DNA of 64,000 nt, taken from NCBI RefSeq assembly GCF_016745395.1, contig NZ_JAERVJ010000002.1, forward strand, positions 434,001 through 498,000. The letters run 5' to 3'. Shown piece after piece: positions 8,950 through 16,647 of this stretch. Each line of letters opens with the position of its first letter. The stretch's first letter is position 1. The notes under the pieces were generated by a model, which had not been told where the DNA came from, ran no database searches, and saw only the letters and a program-made list of their open reading frames with translations. A program made the translations under genes and the position numbers. This DNA is from Methylocystis sp. Sn-Cys. Lineage in GTDB: Bacteria > Pseudomonadota > Alphaproteobacteria > Rhizobiales > Beijerinckiaceae.

Positions 8950-9789
8950 GTGCATAAGGCGCTCTCCCCTACCGCGAAACCGCTCCGTCTCTGCGCCGTC
9001 GCCATTGCCGCGCTCATTGGGCTCTCCGGCTGCAACAAGACCTCTCTCGGCGACATCACCGGCTCCATCGGCCGTCCTTCGACCACGCTGCCGACAGAGG
9101 AAGGACAGCTTCGCCGATTCGCCGAGGATTGGGGACAGCGCTACGACCGGAGCCCGAAAGATAAGGTGACGGCCATGACCTACGCCAGAGCCTTGCACGC
9201 GCTGGACCAGAACGCACAGGCGGTCGCCGTGCTGCGCGGGCTCGCCATCGTCTATCCCGAGGATATGAAGGTGCTCGGCGCCTATGGCAAGGCGCTTGCC
9301 GACGCCGGCAACGTCAAAGAGGCGGCGGAAGTCCTGCAAAAGGCCCATACGCCCGAGCGGCCCGACTGGTCCGTTCTCTCGACGCAGGGCTCGCTCGCCG
9401 ATCAGCTCGGCGACCACGAGGCGGCGCGCGGCTATTACGAGGCGGCGCTGAAGATTCGCCCGAATGAGCCGACGGTTCTCTCCAACCTCGGCCTTTCCTA
9501 TGCGCTGGCGAAAAACCTGCCGCGCGCCGAAGAGACGCTGCGCCTCGCCGCGAATCAGCCCGGAGCCGATATGCGGGTGCGTCAGAACCTCGCCTTGGTG
9601 CTGGCGCTGCAGGGGAAATTCTCCGAGGCCGAAGAATTGTCACGCCGCGATCTGTCGCCGATCGACGCCGCGCAGAACGTCGCCTCCATCCGCCAGATGA
9701 TTTCGCAATCGGACACCTGGCGTGACATCCAAACCGGCGGCGCGGCCAGTCGTGGAGCCGCGGGAACGAAGCGCGCCGCTGCGCGCTGA
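8950..9789 (+). CDS. TPR-repeat lipoprotein, TadD-like
   Basis: This 279-residue protein has an N-terminal lipoprotein signal (hydrophobic stretch ending IGLSGC, with Cys at about residue 28). It is followed by three to four tetratricopeptide repeats at about residues 75-245, for example YARALHALDQNAQAVAVLRG and YYEAALKIRPNEPTVLSNLG. TadD-type pilotins assist Flp/Tad pilus assembly, but no other tad gene is in the window, so it could be a general TPR scaffold. The start is GTG. A strong hairpin terminator follows at 9813-9844. Confidence 0.75.
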   Translation: MHKALSPTAKPLRLCAVAIAALIGLSGCNKTSLGDITGSIGRPSTTLPTEEGQLRRFAEDWGQRYDRSPKDKVTAMTYARALHALDQNAQAVAVLRGLAIVYPEDMKVLGAYGKALADAGNVKEAAEVLQKAHTPERPDWSVLSTQGSLADQLGDHEAARGYYEAALKIRPNEPTVLSNLGLSYALAKNLPRAEETLRLAANQPGADMRVRQNLALVLALQGKFSEAEELSRRDLSPIDAAQNVASIRQMISQSDTWRDIQTGGAASRGAAGTKRAAAR

Positions 9790-9812
9790 AGACACAGCCT
9801 CCAAAAGCGAAA

Positions 9813-9844
9813 AGGCCCGGCTTTTCAAGCCGGGCCTCAGTTTG
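9813..9844 (+). terminator. Rho-independent terminator after the TPR lipoprotein gene
   Basis: A perfect 11-bp stem (AGGCCCGGCTT / AAGCCGGGCCT) with a 3-base loop is followed by CAGTTTGTTG. It begins 24 bases after the stop codon of the upstream gene. Confidence 0.8.
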
Positions 9845-9864
9845 TTGACAAACCTCCGAGGCGG

Positions 9865-9986
9865 CCTCGTCCTTCGAGACGCGAGCTTCGCTCGCTCCTC
9901 AGGATGAGGCCTAAGTGTTTGACCCAGATGCAGAAGCTCCTCATGCTGAGGAGCCTGCGCAGCAGGGCGTCTCGAAGCACGAGGGG
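9865..9986. repeat. Inverted repeat element, family G, copy 1
   Basis: The element starts GCCTCGTCCTTCGAGACGC and ends with the matching inverted GCGTCTCGAAGCACGAGG. Inner arms read CTCCTCAGGATGAGG and CTCCTCATGCTGAGGAG. A shorter form recurs at 40361-40411. Confidence 0.7.
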
Positions 9987-10013
9987 CGTCAATCCATCAC
10001 ACGCCAGAAAGCC

Positions 10014-10043
10014 GAGAGGCCCGGCCTTTCGGCCGGGCCTCTC
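10014..10043. terminator. Strong bidirectional hairpin between convergent genes
   Basis: A perfect 13-bp stem (GAGAGGCCCGGCC) with a TTTC loop is followed by GTTT on the plus strand. It lies 22 bases beyond the stop of the minus-strand outer-membrane protein gene, which it probably terminates. Confidence 0.7.
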
Positions 10044-10064
10044 GTTTCGATCTAACCGATTAGA

Positions 10065-11003
10065 TCAGTATTTCGCGACGATCGGAGCCGGAGCGCCCCA
10101 ATTGAAGTGATAGTTCAGGCCCGCGCGGACGATGTTGCCGTTGAAGCGAGTCGTGACTTGCGGGAAGGCGGAGCTGTAAGTGCCGCCGGGAACGGCCGAC
10201 GCCGGGCCGGCGACATTGACCAGCGGGCTAGCGGCCACAGTGACGCTGCCCAGATCATAGTAGAGATACTCGACCTTGGCGGACCAGTTCGGCCAGAACA
10301 TCCATTCGACGCCGCCGCCAGCCGTCCAGCCAACGCGCGTGTCCGAGAACGCCGCACCGGAGAAATAGCTGTTCGGAAGACCGGCATCCCGGAGTTCCGT
10401 GCCGACGGAGCCGTAGTTCAGGCTGACGCCGCCGTAAGCGAGACCGCCCGTGCCATAGACCAACAGAGTCGGCGTGGCCAGCCAGCCAAGACGACCGCGC
10501 ACCGTTCCGATGTAATCGAGAGAGCGCGACACGGAGGTCGTCTGAACGAGCAGATTGGTGAAGCGCGGGTTCTGGAGCGCGGCCGCGGAGGTCGCGTTGC
10601 TGCGGGACGAGGCGATACCCTGAATGTCCGCCTCGACGCCGACGACGAAGCGGTTGTAGAACTGCCAGTTGTAGCCAATCTGGCCGCCGCCGATGAAACC
10701 GCCCTGGTTTCCATTGCTGATATTGCCGGACGAAACCGCGGCCAGAAGCTGGCTGGAGCTCGGAACAGCGGCGCAGCCAGGGAACGCGGCATTACATCCG
10801 CCCGGGAAAGACGAATAAGTGATATTGTTGCTGTTGGACCACGTTCCGCCAGCGTTCAAGCCGACGTAGAAGCCCGTCCACAGCGGAGCCGGCGGGGGCG
10901 GCGGGGGGAGGACCGGCGGGCCCTTGCGCGACGGAAGGTCGGCCGCGAGCGCGGAGCCGGCGGTCAGCGCCAGAGCGGCGACCGAAAGAGCGACTTTTTT
11001 CAT
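10065..11003 (-). CDS. Outer-membrane beta-barrel protein, Omp25/porin-family type
   Basis: This 312-residue protein has a clear Sec signal (MKKVALSVAALALTAGSALA, cleaved before ADLPSR). A short Pro-rich linker (PPVLPPPPPPAP) follows, then the motif WTGFYVGLNAGG that opens the barrel of Omp25/Omp31-like proteins of Rhizobiales. Alternating hydrophobic strands and Asn/Ser/Gly-rich loops run to the end. The family usually has about 200-300 residues; this one is at the long end because of extended loops. ATG 11003 is chosen over upstream starts because it begins at the signal peptide. Probable structural or surface role; no enzymatic function is suggested. Confidence 0.88.
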   Translation of the reverse strand: MKKVALSVAALALTAGSALAADLPSRKGPPVLPPPPPPAPLWTGFYVGLNAGGTWSNSNNITYSSFPGGCNAAFPGCAAVPSSSQLLAAVSSGNISNGNQGGFIGGGQIGYNWQFYNRFVVGVEADIQGIASSRSNATSAAALQNPRFTNLLVQTTSVSRSLDYIGTVRGRLGWLATPTLLVYGTGGLAYGGVSLNYGSVGTELRDAGLPNSYFSGAAFSDTRVGWTAGGGVEWMFWPNWSAKVEYLYYDLGSVTVAASPLVNVAGPASAVPGGTYSSAFPQVTTRFNGNIVRAGLNYHFNWGAPAPIVAKY

Positions 11004-11424
11004 TCCAGCCTCATATTTCAAAAACAAAGGTCGGAGACGCGCCAAAGGCATGTCCTCGAGGAAGCGCCAGGCTGGGCGGGGGAAGCAATCCCTCCACGCC
11101 AAAGCCTTCGCCACTAATCAGCAGGCGCCCCTGCTCATTGTCAACGAACTCCATGCGTCAAACCGCCCCCGCGCGCCATTTAGTCCCGGACCGTTGCACG
11201 GGAGACACTATGCCGCCTGTCAATGAGGCAGGAAATCGCGGGCGCCGGCATCCAACGGCTCGATCCTCACGAATCGGGCGCTGCGACACGGCGCGCGCGA
11301 GAAATCCACAGGGGGCCCCGGTTTCCTCAAAAACGAGCAGATTGGGACGCCGGGGGCCGCCACTCTGCTTGCCAAGACGGGGCGCTTTGGCATATGTCCC
11401 ATTCACGCGCGACGCAGCGCGAGC
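11004..11424. other. Intergenic stretch upstream of the barrel gene and tRNA-Ser
   Basis: These 421 bases hold no gene I can support. They should contain the promoter of the minus-strand barrel gene and that of the plus-strand tRNA. No repeat family was recognised here. Confidence 0.6.
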
Positions 11425-11514
11425 GGAGACGTGGCCGAGAGGCTGAAGGCGACGGTTTGCTAAATCGTTATAGGGGAAACCCTATCGTGGGTTCGAATCC
11501 CACCGTCTCCGCCA
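11425..11514 (+). tRNA. tRNA-Ser (anticodon GCU)
   Basis: The acceptor GGAGACG pairs with CGTCTCC, followed by G and an encoded CCA. The anticodon arm ACGGT-TTGCTAA-ATCGT carries GCT. A long variable arm and the T-loop GTTCGAATC are present, as expected for a serine (class II) tRNA. It is 90 bases long including CCA. Confidence 0.97.
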
Positions 11515-11558
11515 GTTGCCGCCAACCCTCCCCTCCGACCAGTTATTCTGCGAGATCG

Positions 11559-12395
11559 CTACGCGGACAGCTCGCGGGCATGATCCTGCGCATAGGTTCG
11601 AAGCGAACGCGGCGGGGCGCCGGTCAGCGTCTCTACGTCGGCGGTGACGGCAGCGGTCCATCCCTCGCGCACGGGGTAGAAAATCGACGCCAGGAACGCC
11701 GCGTAATCGGGCGGCGCGCCCGCGCCGGTCAGCATGCCGACAAAGGCTTCGTCGTCCACGGCTTTGTAAGCGATCGGCTTGCCCACGACCTGCGTGAGAA
11801 TCTCCGCGGCTTGCGCATAAGAAAGCGCTTCCGTGCCCGTCAGGTTGAAGGCCCTGCCGTCGAAATCGCCGGATGTCAGCGCGGCGGCGGCGCATGCCGC
11901 AATGTCCCGGGCGTCGATGAAGCTCGATTTGCCGTCGCCGGCAGGGAGCGCGATCTGACCCTGGTCGATTCCCGCCTTCCAAAAAGTGTGGAAGTTGTCG
12001 GCGAACCAATTGGGGCGCAGGATGACGTAGCGCGCGCCCGACTTCTCCAGTGCGATTTCGACCTGGCGGTAGGGGATGGAATCGTCGGCGTCGACGCCGA
12101 AGGCGCTCTGGAAGACGATTTTCACCTTGCGGGCCGCAGCCGCTTCGACGACCGGCAGCAGCAGCTCTGTCGCGTTCACATAGCCGGACGGCAGCAGCAC
12201 AAAAGCGCGGTCGACTCCCTCGAAAGCAGCATCGAAAGTTTCCGGCCTGCCATATTCGAAGACGACGCCTTCCGCGCCTTCCACGGAATGGCCGCCGCGG
12301 GAGGCCGCCTTCACCGCCTCGCCTTTCGCCAATAACGCTTTCACGAGCGGGCGTCCCACTGTGCCGCTGGCGCCCAGAACAAGAACCTTTGCCAT
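11559..12395 (-). CDS. NmrA-like NAD(P)-binding oxidoreductase
   Basis: This 278-residue Rossmann protein of the atypical short-chain dehydrogenase class (NmrA/QorB-like) begins KVLVLGASGTVGRPLVKAL, which holds the GxxGxxG nucleotide-binding loop. It continues with the LLPSGYVN and ILRPNWFADNF segments seen in QOR2-like quinone reductases. It is divergent from an HxlR-type regulator, with an inverted repeat between them, so expression is probably controlled by that regulator, as in the E. coli qorB (ytfG) / ytfH pair. Substrate is inferred to be a quinone or other electrophile. Confidence 0.85.
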   Translation of the reverse strand: MAKVLVLGASGTVGRPLVKALLAKGEAVKAASRGGHSVEGAEGVVFEYGRPETFDAAFEGVDRAFVLLPSGYVNATELLLPVVEAAAARKVKIVFQSAFGVDADDSIPYRQVEIALEKSGARYVILRPNWFADNFHTFWKAGIDQGQIALPAGDGKSSFIDARDIAACAAAALTSGDFDGRAFNLTGTEALSYAQAAEILTQVVGKPIAYKAVDDEAFVGMLTGAGAPPDYAAFLASIFYPVREGWTAAVTADVETLTGAPPRSLRTYAQDHARELSA

Positions 12396-12426
12396 GCTAT
12401 CCTCATGGGTTTCTCATTGAAACTAG

Positions 12427-12441
12427 CTATCGATATGATAG
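12427..12441. promoter_or_regulatory. Candidate HxlR operator
   Basis: CTATC-GATAT-GATAG is a perfect 5-bp inverted repeat with a 5-base spacer. It lies between the divergent oxidoreductase and HxlR genes. HxlR regulators bind such dyads; binding here is inferred. Confidence 0.5.
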
Positions 12442-12530
12442 GTACCATGGGATCAGACACCCAAGAAGAGAGCACTTTCAGCTCACCTGGTTTCCTCCTG
12501 GAAACCAGACGAAAACGCAGCGCCAGATCC

Positions 12531-12908
12531 ATGACCTCGATGCTAAACGCCTACAATGTCTATGAAGACCGTTGTCCGACGCGGCTGTTGCTGGATCGGT
12601 TGGCCGATAAATGGGCGTTGCTGATCCTCGACCGGCTGCAGGAAGGGCCTGTCCGATTCAATCGCCTGCGCCGCGACATCAAGGGCATTTCACAAAAGGT
12701 TCTGTCGCAGACGCTGAAGAAGCTGGAGCGCGATGGTCTCGTCTCTCGCGCGGTTTTCGCGACCGTTCCGGTGACGGTCGAATACAGCCTGACGCCGCTC
12801 GGCCGGACGCTCAACGAGACGGTTTCGGCGTTTGCGCATTGGGCGGAGCGCAATATGGATGCAGTGCTCGCGGCGCAGCGCGCCTATGACGAGGCCGGAG
12901 CCGCCTGA
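12531..12908 (+). CDS. HxlR-family winged-helix transcriptional regulator
   Basis: This 125-residue DNA-binding protein of the HxlR family carries the hallmark CPTRLLLDRLADKWALLILDRL near residues 14-35. The family Cys before the first helix and the RFNRLRRDIKGISQKVLSQTL recognition region follow. ATG 12531 fits the normal family length of 110-130; an upstream in-frame ATG would add a tail with no family resemblance. It is divergent from the NmrA-like oxidoreductase and likely autoregulates through the dyad at 12427-12441. HxlR proteins commonly sense electrophiles or oxidants through the N-terminal Cys. Confidence 0.88.
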   Translation: MTSMLNAYNVYEDRCPTRLLLDRLADKWALLILDRLQEGPVRFNRLRRDIKGISQKVLSQTLKKLERDGLVSRAVFATVPVTVEYSLTPLGRTLNETVSAFAHWAERNMDAVLAAQRAYDEAGAA

Positions 12909-12952
12909 CAGTTTCGTTCGAGAAACCATGCCCCTCGCCCCGCCCTTCTGCG

Positions 12953-13348
12953 TCAGAGCGCCAGCGCCCCGATCTGCTGCAAGACGCCCAGGCGATCGAC
13001 CTGAAGCCACGCACGCGTGAGCTTGCCGTCGCTTGCCTGGTAGATGGCGATCCCCTGCTGAACCGCGACCTTGCCTGTTGGGGCGACGCCGGCCAGCGGC
13101 CCGAGATGCGCCGCTTCGAAGCGCCAGCGCAGGCATACTTTATCGCCTGCCGCGAACAGGTCCTCGAGTTCGAATCGCAGATCAGGAAAGGCCGTCACCA
13201 TCCGTTCGACGGTTTGCCGGAAACCTTGCGGTCCCCGCTCGCCACTCGAGCCGGCGAAATCGTCAGAGAGATAATCCGTCAGCCGATCCAGCCGACGCGG
13301 GTTGAGACAGTCCTCATAGAGACCTTTGACAAGTTCGGACGGGGTCAT
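12953..13348 (-). CDS. SnoaL-like/ester cyclase family protein
   Basis: This 131-residue NTF2-like protein of the SnoaL ester-cyclase group shows LVKGLYEDCLNPRRLDRL, the RMVTAFPDLRFELEDLFAAG core and VQQGIAIYQASDGKLTRAW. It is probably cytoplasmic and the substrate is unknown. The start at 13348 is supported by GAGG 7-8 bases upstream. Two TGACA-N6-TGTCA operators lie 15 to 49 bases upstream of the start, between it and a divergent MarR gene, so the gene is very likely repressed by that regulator. Confidence 0.83.
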   Translation of the reverse strand: MTPSELVKGLYEDCLNPRRLDRLTDYLSDDFAGSSGERGPQGFRQTVERMVTAFPDLRFELEDLFAAGDKVCLRWRFEAAHLGPLAGVAPTGKVAVQQGIAIYQASDGKLTRAWLQVDRLGVLQQIGALAL

Positions 13349-13362
13349 GGTATACCTCTTAA

Positions 13363-13397
13363 TGACAACATGCTGTCAATTTGACAATATGCTGTCA
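13363..13397. promoter_or_regulatory. Tandem MarR operators
   Basis: There are two copies of TGACA-N6-TGTCA, at 13363-13378 and 13382-13397, with starts 19 bases apart (about two helical turns). The spacers ACATGC and ATATGC are nearly the same. They lie between the divergent SnoaL-like and MarR genes. This fits binding of MarR dimers side by side on one face of the DNA. Confidence 0.7.
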
Positions 13398-13426
13398 ATA
13401 CGCCGCTGGCAATTCGGGAAATCATC

Positions 13427-13870
13427 ATGCGCGCGCCCCAGGGCGAAGAAATGAGCCGTCTCGTCTGGGAAATCCTGCAGACCGCCAACCGCCTGACGGA
13501 TTCCGGCAACAGGCTGAGCGCGCCCTTCGGATTGACCGCCGCACGTTGGCAGGTCATGGGCGCGATCGCTCACCAAGCTTTAACCATTGCGGAAGTTGCT
13601 CACCGGCTATCTCAGACGCGACAGGGCGTCCAGCGTTTGGCCGACGAACTGGTGCGTGACGAGCTTGCTGCTTACAGCCCGAATCCGCGCCACCGCCGCG
13701 CCAAACTGCTCGCGCCGACGACTCGGGGCGCTACGTCGTACCGGGAGCTGATGGAGGCGCAAGCAAAGTGGATGAATGCTCTCTGCGCCGACTTGCGGCT
13801 CGACGACATCGCAGCCGCGCGGGGAGTGCTGGCGAAACTCGCTTCCGCCCTGGAGAATAGCCGATCATAG
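13427..13870 (+). CDS. MarR-family transcriptional regulator
   Basis: This 147-residue winged-helix repressor has a helix-turn-helix reading QALTIAEVAHRLSQTRQGVQRLAD and a wing with NPRHRRAKLLAPTTRG, both as in MarR proteins. It is divergent from the SnoaL-like gene, with paired palindromes in between, which implies autoregulation and control of its neighbour. The start may be ATG 13427 or ATG 13451 (MSRLVWEILQ); the two differ by 8 residues. Ligand unknown. Confidence 0.88.
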   Translation: MRAPQGEEMSRLVWEILQTANRLTDSGNRLSAPFGLTAARWQVMGAIAHQALTIAEVAHRLSQTRQGVQRLADELVRDELAAYSPNPRHRRAKLLAPTTRGATSYRELMEAQAKWMNALCADLRLDDIAAARGVLAKLASALENSRS

Positions 13871-13929
13871 ATTGCGACAGAACCGAAGCATCGGCATAGT
13901 TCTGATCTGGGTCTCGCGGAGCTCTGACC

Positions 13930-14022
13930 ATGAACGAATTCGGCAACGGCTTTCTCGTCAACGCGCTGATTGGCTTCGGCCTCGCGCTGCTGATCTCTTT
14001 CGCCTTCGTCTGGTATCGCTGA
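13930..14022 (+). CDS. Small single-pass membrane protein, 30 residues
   Basis: The frame begins MNEFGNGFLVNALIGFG and continues as one hydrophobic helix ending FAFVWYR. GGAG at 13918-13921 lies 8 bases before the ATG. The stop codon directly abuts the stop of the convergent DUF202 gene. The hydrophobic composition and a good ribosome site argue that it is translated, but no family is recognised. Confidence 0.5.
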   Translation: MNEFGNGFLVNALIGFGLALLISFAFVWYR

Positions 14023-14406
14023 TCAGAACACCACCAGATAGGCGCTGAAAATCGCCACCCCCAGCACCAGCGCCGAAAGCGCCCAAAGGGTCCAATGCGT
14101 CGCGCTCGGCCTGTGGGTCTCTTCGTCCTCGAGCAGACGTGCGGTCTGCAGCAGCCTGATTGTGGCGATGACGATCATTGTCACGCCGGAGGCGATCAAG
14201 GCGGCGCCGCCATAGCGCGCGGTGTGACTTGGCAGCCGGTGAACGGCGAGGAGACCGGCGTTGTTGCCCGCCCCTGCCGCCAGCGCGAGCAGGAAGAGAT
14301 TGAAGCGCTCGATGACGAAGCCGAGCGCAATAACCGCAATCCCCGTGCGGACCCAGGCGAGAAACGTCCGCTCATTGGCCGCGATATTGGCGTAATCCCG
14401 TATCAT
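14023..14406 (-). CDS. DUF202 (YidH-like) inner-membrane protein
   Basis: This 127-residue membrane protein of the DUF202/YidH family begins MIRDYANIAANERTFLAWVR, the family's conserved cytoplasmic lead with the NERTFLAWVRT motif. Three transmembrane helices follow, at about residues 22-42, 68-90 and 105-127. ATG 14406 is chosen because it begins this motif and has AGGAGAG upstream. The function of the family is unknown. Confidence 0.87.
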   Translation of the reverse strand: MIRDYANIAANERTFLAWVRTGIAVIALGFVIERFNLFLLALAAGAGNNAGLLAVHRLPSHTARYGGAALIASGVTMIVIATIRLLQTARLLEDEETHRPSATHWTLWALSALVLGVAIFSAYLVVF

Positions 14407-14537
14407 GGGATGCTCTCTCCTGTCTCTGCCGCGCAGGGAATCGTCCGCGATTGCCGCCACGCCGCCAAATGCCTATAACATCCCGGGCGACGCGAAGCCG
14501 CGCCCGAGGCCACTTCCACATTTAATCGCGAGACGAG

Positions 14538-15680
14538 ATGCCCTGGAGCGATCAAGGCGGCCCGCGCAATCAGAACAATAGCCCTTGGGGACAACAGGGC
14601 GGGCCCTGGGGCCAGGGCTCGGGCGGCGGCGCGCAACCGCCGGATCTCGAAGAGCTGTTGCGCCGCAGCCAGGAAGGACTCAAGCAGTTTCTGCCAGCCG
14701 GCTTCGGCGGCGGCGGCATGCTGATCCTCATTCTCCTGACCCTGCTCGCCTGGCTGCTGTCCGGCTTCTACACGGTCGGGCCCAATGAGATCGGCCTCAA
14801 TCTCATCTTCGGCAAATATCGCGGCAAGACGCAGGCGGGCCTCAATTACAACCTCCCCGCCCCTGTCGGCTCGGTGATCAAGCTCGCGGTGACGGACCGC
14901 AACATCACCGACGTGGGCTTTCGCGAGGAGGCGGCGGCGCCAGAGGGGCGCCGGCGCGGCGGGCAGGTCACGCGTCTCGGCCCGGAGGCGCCGGAAGAAA
15001 GCCTGATGCTGACCGGCGACGAAAATATCGCCGACATAAAATTCCGCGTCATCTGGCAGATCGACCCCTCCAAGCCCGAGGATTACGCCTTCAACCTCGC
15101 CAATCCGCACACGACGGTGAAGGCGGTCGCCGAGAGCGCCATGCGCGAGATCGTCGGCCAGTCGCAGATTCAAAAAATCCTCACCGCCGACCGCAAAGTG
15201 ATCGAGCCCGCCTCGCAGGCGCTGATGCAGAAGTTGCTCGACGATTATCACAGCGGGGTCATGGTGCTGCAGGTGCTGCTGCTTTCGGTCGACCCGCCGC
15301 AGCAGGTCATCGCCGCCTTCCGCGACGTGACCGCCGCGCAGCAGGATTTGCAGCGACTCGGCAATGAGGCGGAGGCCTATGCGAATCGCGTCGTGCCCGA
15401 GGCGCGCGGCGCCGCCGCCCGCATTCTGCAGGAGGCCGAGGCCTATCGCGAGCAGACGGTCGCCGAAGCGCGCGGCCAGGCCGGGCGTTTCGAGAAGATT
15501 TACGAGCAATATAAGAACGCTCCGGCGCTCACCCGCCAGCGGCTCTACATCGAGACCATGGAGCGCGTCCTCGGCGGCGCGGAGAAGGTGATTCTCGACG
15601 ATCCCGCCAAGGGCGGCGCCTCGGTCGCGCCCTTCATGCCCCTGCCCTCCTTTGCCCCCTTTCAGGGAGGACAGAAGTGA
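14538..15680 (+). CDS. hflK: FtsH protease modulator subunit HflK
   Basis: This 380-residue SPFH/band-7 membrane protein forms, with HflC, the ring that encloses FtsH hexamers in the inner membrane and tunes their proteolysis. Residues 1-55 are Gly/Gln/Pro-rich, a transmembrane helix lies at about 57-78, then the band-7 domain (FYTVGPNEIGLNLIFGKY onward) and a coiled coil with Ala/Glu repeats. The stop overlaps the GTG start of hflC (GTGA). degP follows hflC, the usual alphaproteobacterial order. Confidence 0.95.
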   Translation: MPWSDQGGPRNQNNSPWGQQGGPWGQGSGGGAQPPDLEELLRRSQEGLKQFLPAGFGGGGMLILILLTLLAWLLSGFYTVGPNEIGLNLIFGKYRGKTQAGLNYNLPAPVGSVIKLAVTDRNITDVGFREEAAAPEGRRRGGQVTRLGPEAPEESLMLTGDENIADIKFRVIWQIDPSKPEDYAFNLANPHTTVKAVAESAMREIVGQSQIQKILTADRKVIEPASQALMQKLLDDYHSGVMVLQVLLLSVDPPQQVIAAFRDVTAAQQDLQRLGNEAEAYANRVVPEARGAAARILQEAEAYREQTVAEARGQAGRFEKIYEQYKNAPALTRQRLYIETMERVLGGAEKVILDDPAKGGASVAPFMPLPSFAPFQGGQK

Positions 15681-16588
15681 AAAACGGCCTCCTCTTCGCC
15701 CTCGCCATTCTGGCCCTGATCGGCGTCGCCGCCGTGGGCGGCGCGCTGTTCACCGTTGAACAAACCGAGCAGGCGCTGGTGCTGCGATTCGGCGAGCCCG
15801 TCGCGGGGCGCGGCCTCATCACCGAGCCGGGACTGCATTTCAAGATTCCGCTCATCGAGAATGTGGTCACCTTCGACAATCGCATCCTCGATGTCGAAAG
15901 CCCCAATCTCGAAGTGCTCGCTGCCGACAATCAGCGTCTCGAAGTCGACAGCTTCATTCGCTACCGCATCGTCGACGCGCTGAAATTCTATCAGTCGGTC
16001 AATAGCGTGCAGGGCGCCAATAACCAGCTCGGCTCGGTGCTGAACTCTGCCGTGCGCCGCGTGCTGTCGGAAGCCAATCAACGGCAGATCGTGCGCGACG
16101 AACGCTCGGCGCTGATGGCGAAAATCAAGCAGCAGGCGGACTTGGAGGCGCGCCGCTTCGGCGTCGAGGTTGTCGACGCCCGCATTCGCCGCGTCGACCT
16201 GCCCCAGCAGATTTCAGAAAAAGTTTACGGCCGCATGCAGACCGAGCGTCAGCGCGAGGCCGCCGAATATCGCGCCCAGGGCGCCGAGCAGGCGCAGAAA
16301 ATTACCGCAAAAGCGGACCGCGACGTCATCGTCCTGAAGGCCGAAGCGCAACAGAAGGCCGACCAGACGAAAGGCGAAGGCGACGCGGAGCGCAACCGTA
16401 TTTTCGCCGAAGCTTTCGGCAAAGATCCGGACTTCTTCGCCTTCTATCGCTCGATGCAGGCGTATGAAGCCGCGTTCAAGCCGGGCGAGACGCGCTTTCT
16501 CGTCAGTCCGCGTTCCGCGTTTTTCCGTTTTTTCTCCGCCCCCGAGGGAAGCGCGAGCGCCCCGCCGGAGCCGGCGCAAAAGCGATAA
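15677..16588 (+). CDS. hflC: FtsH protease modulator subunit HflC
   Basis: This 303-residue partner of HflK has one N-terminal transmembrane helix (about residues 5-25). The SPFH domain opens with FTVEQTEQALVLRFGEPV, and a coiled-coil region (about 165-235) contains YRAQGAEQAQKITAKADR. The C-terminal FYRSMQAYEAAF and FLVSPRSAFFRFF segments match the family. Its GTG start overlaps the hflK stop, showing coupled translation. Confidence 0.95.
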   Translation: MKNGLLFALAILALIGVAAVGGALFTVEQTEQALVLRFGEPVAGRGLITEPGLHFKIPLIENVVTFDNRILDVESPNLEVLAADNQRLEVDSFIRYRIVDALKFYQSVNSVQGANNQLGSVLNSAVRRVLSEANQRQIVRDERSALMAKIKQQADLEARRFGVEVVDARIRRVDLPQQISEKVYGRMQTERQREAAEYRAQGAEQAQKITAKADRDVIVLKAEAQQKADQTKGEGDAERNRIFAEAFGKDPDFFAFYRSMQAYEAAFKPGETRFLVSPRSAFFRFFSAPEGSASAPPEPAQKR

Positions 16589-16647
16589 ACCAAGGGCGCC
16601 GGCGGCGGCGCGCCAACAAGAACAATGTCCCTCGAGGAGCAAAACGC

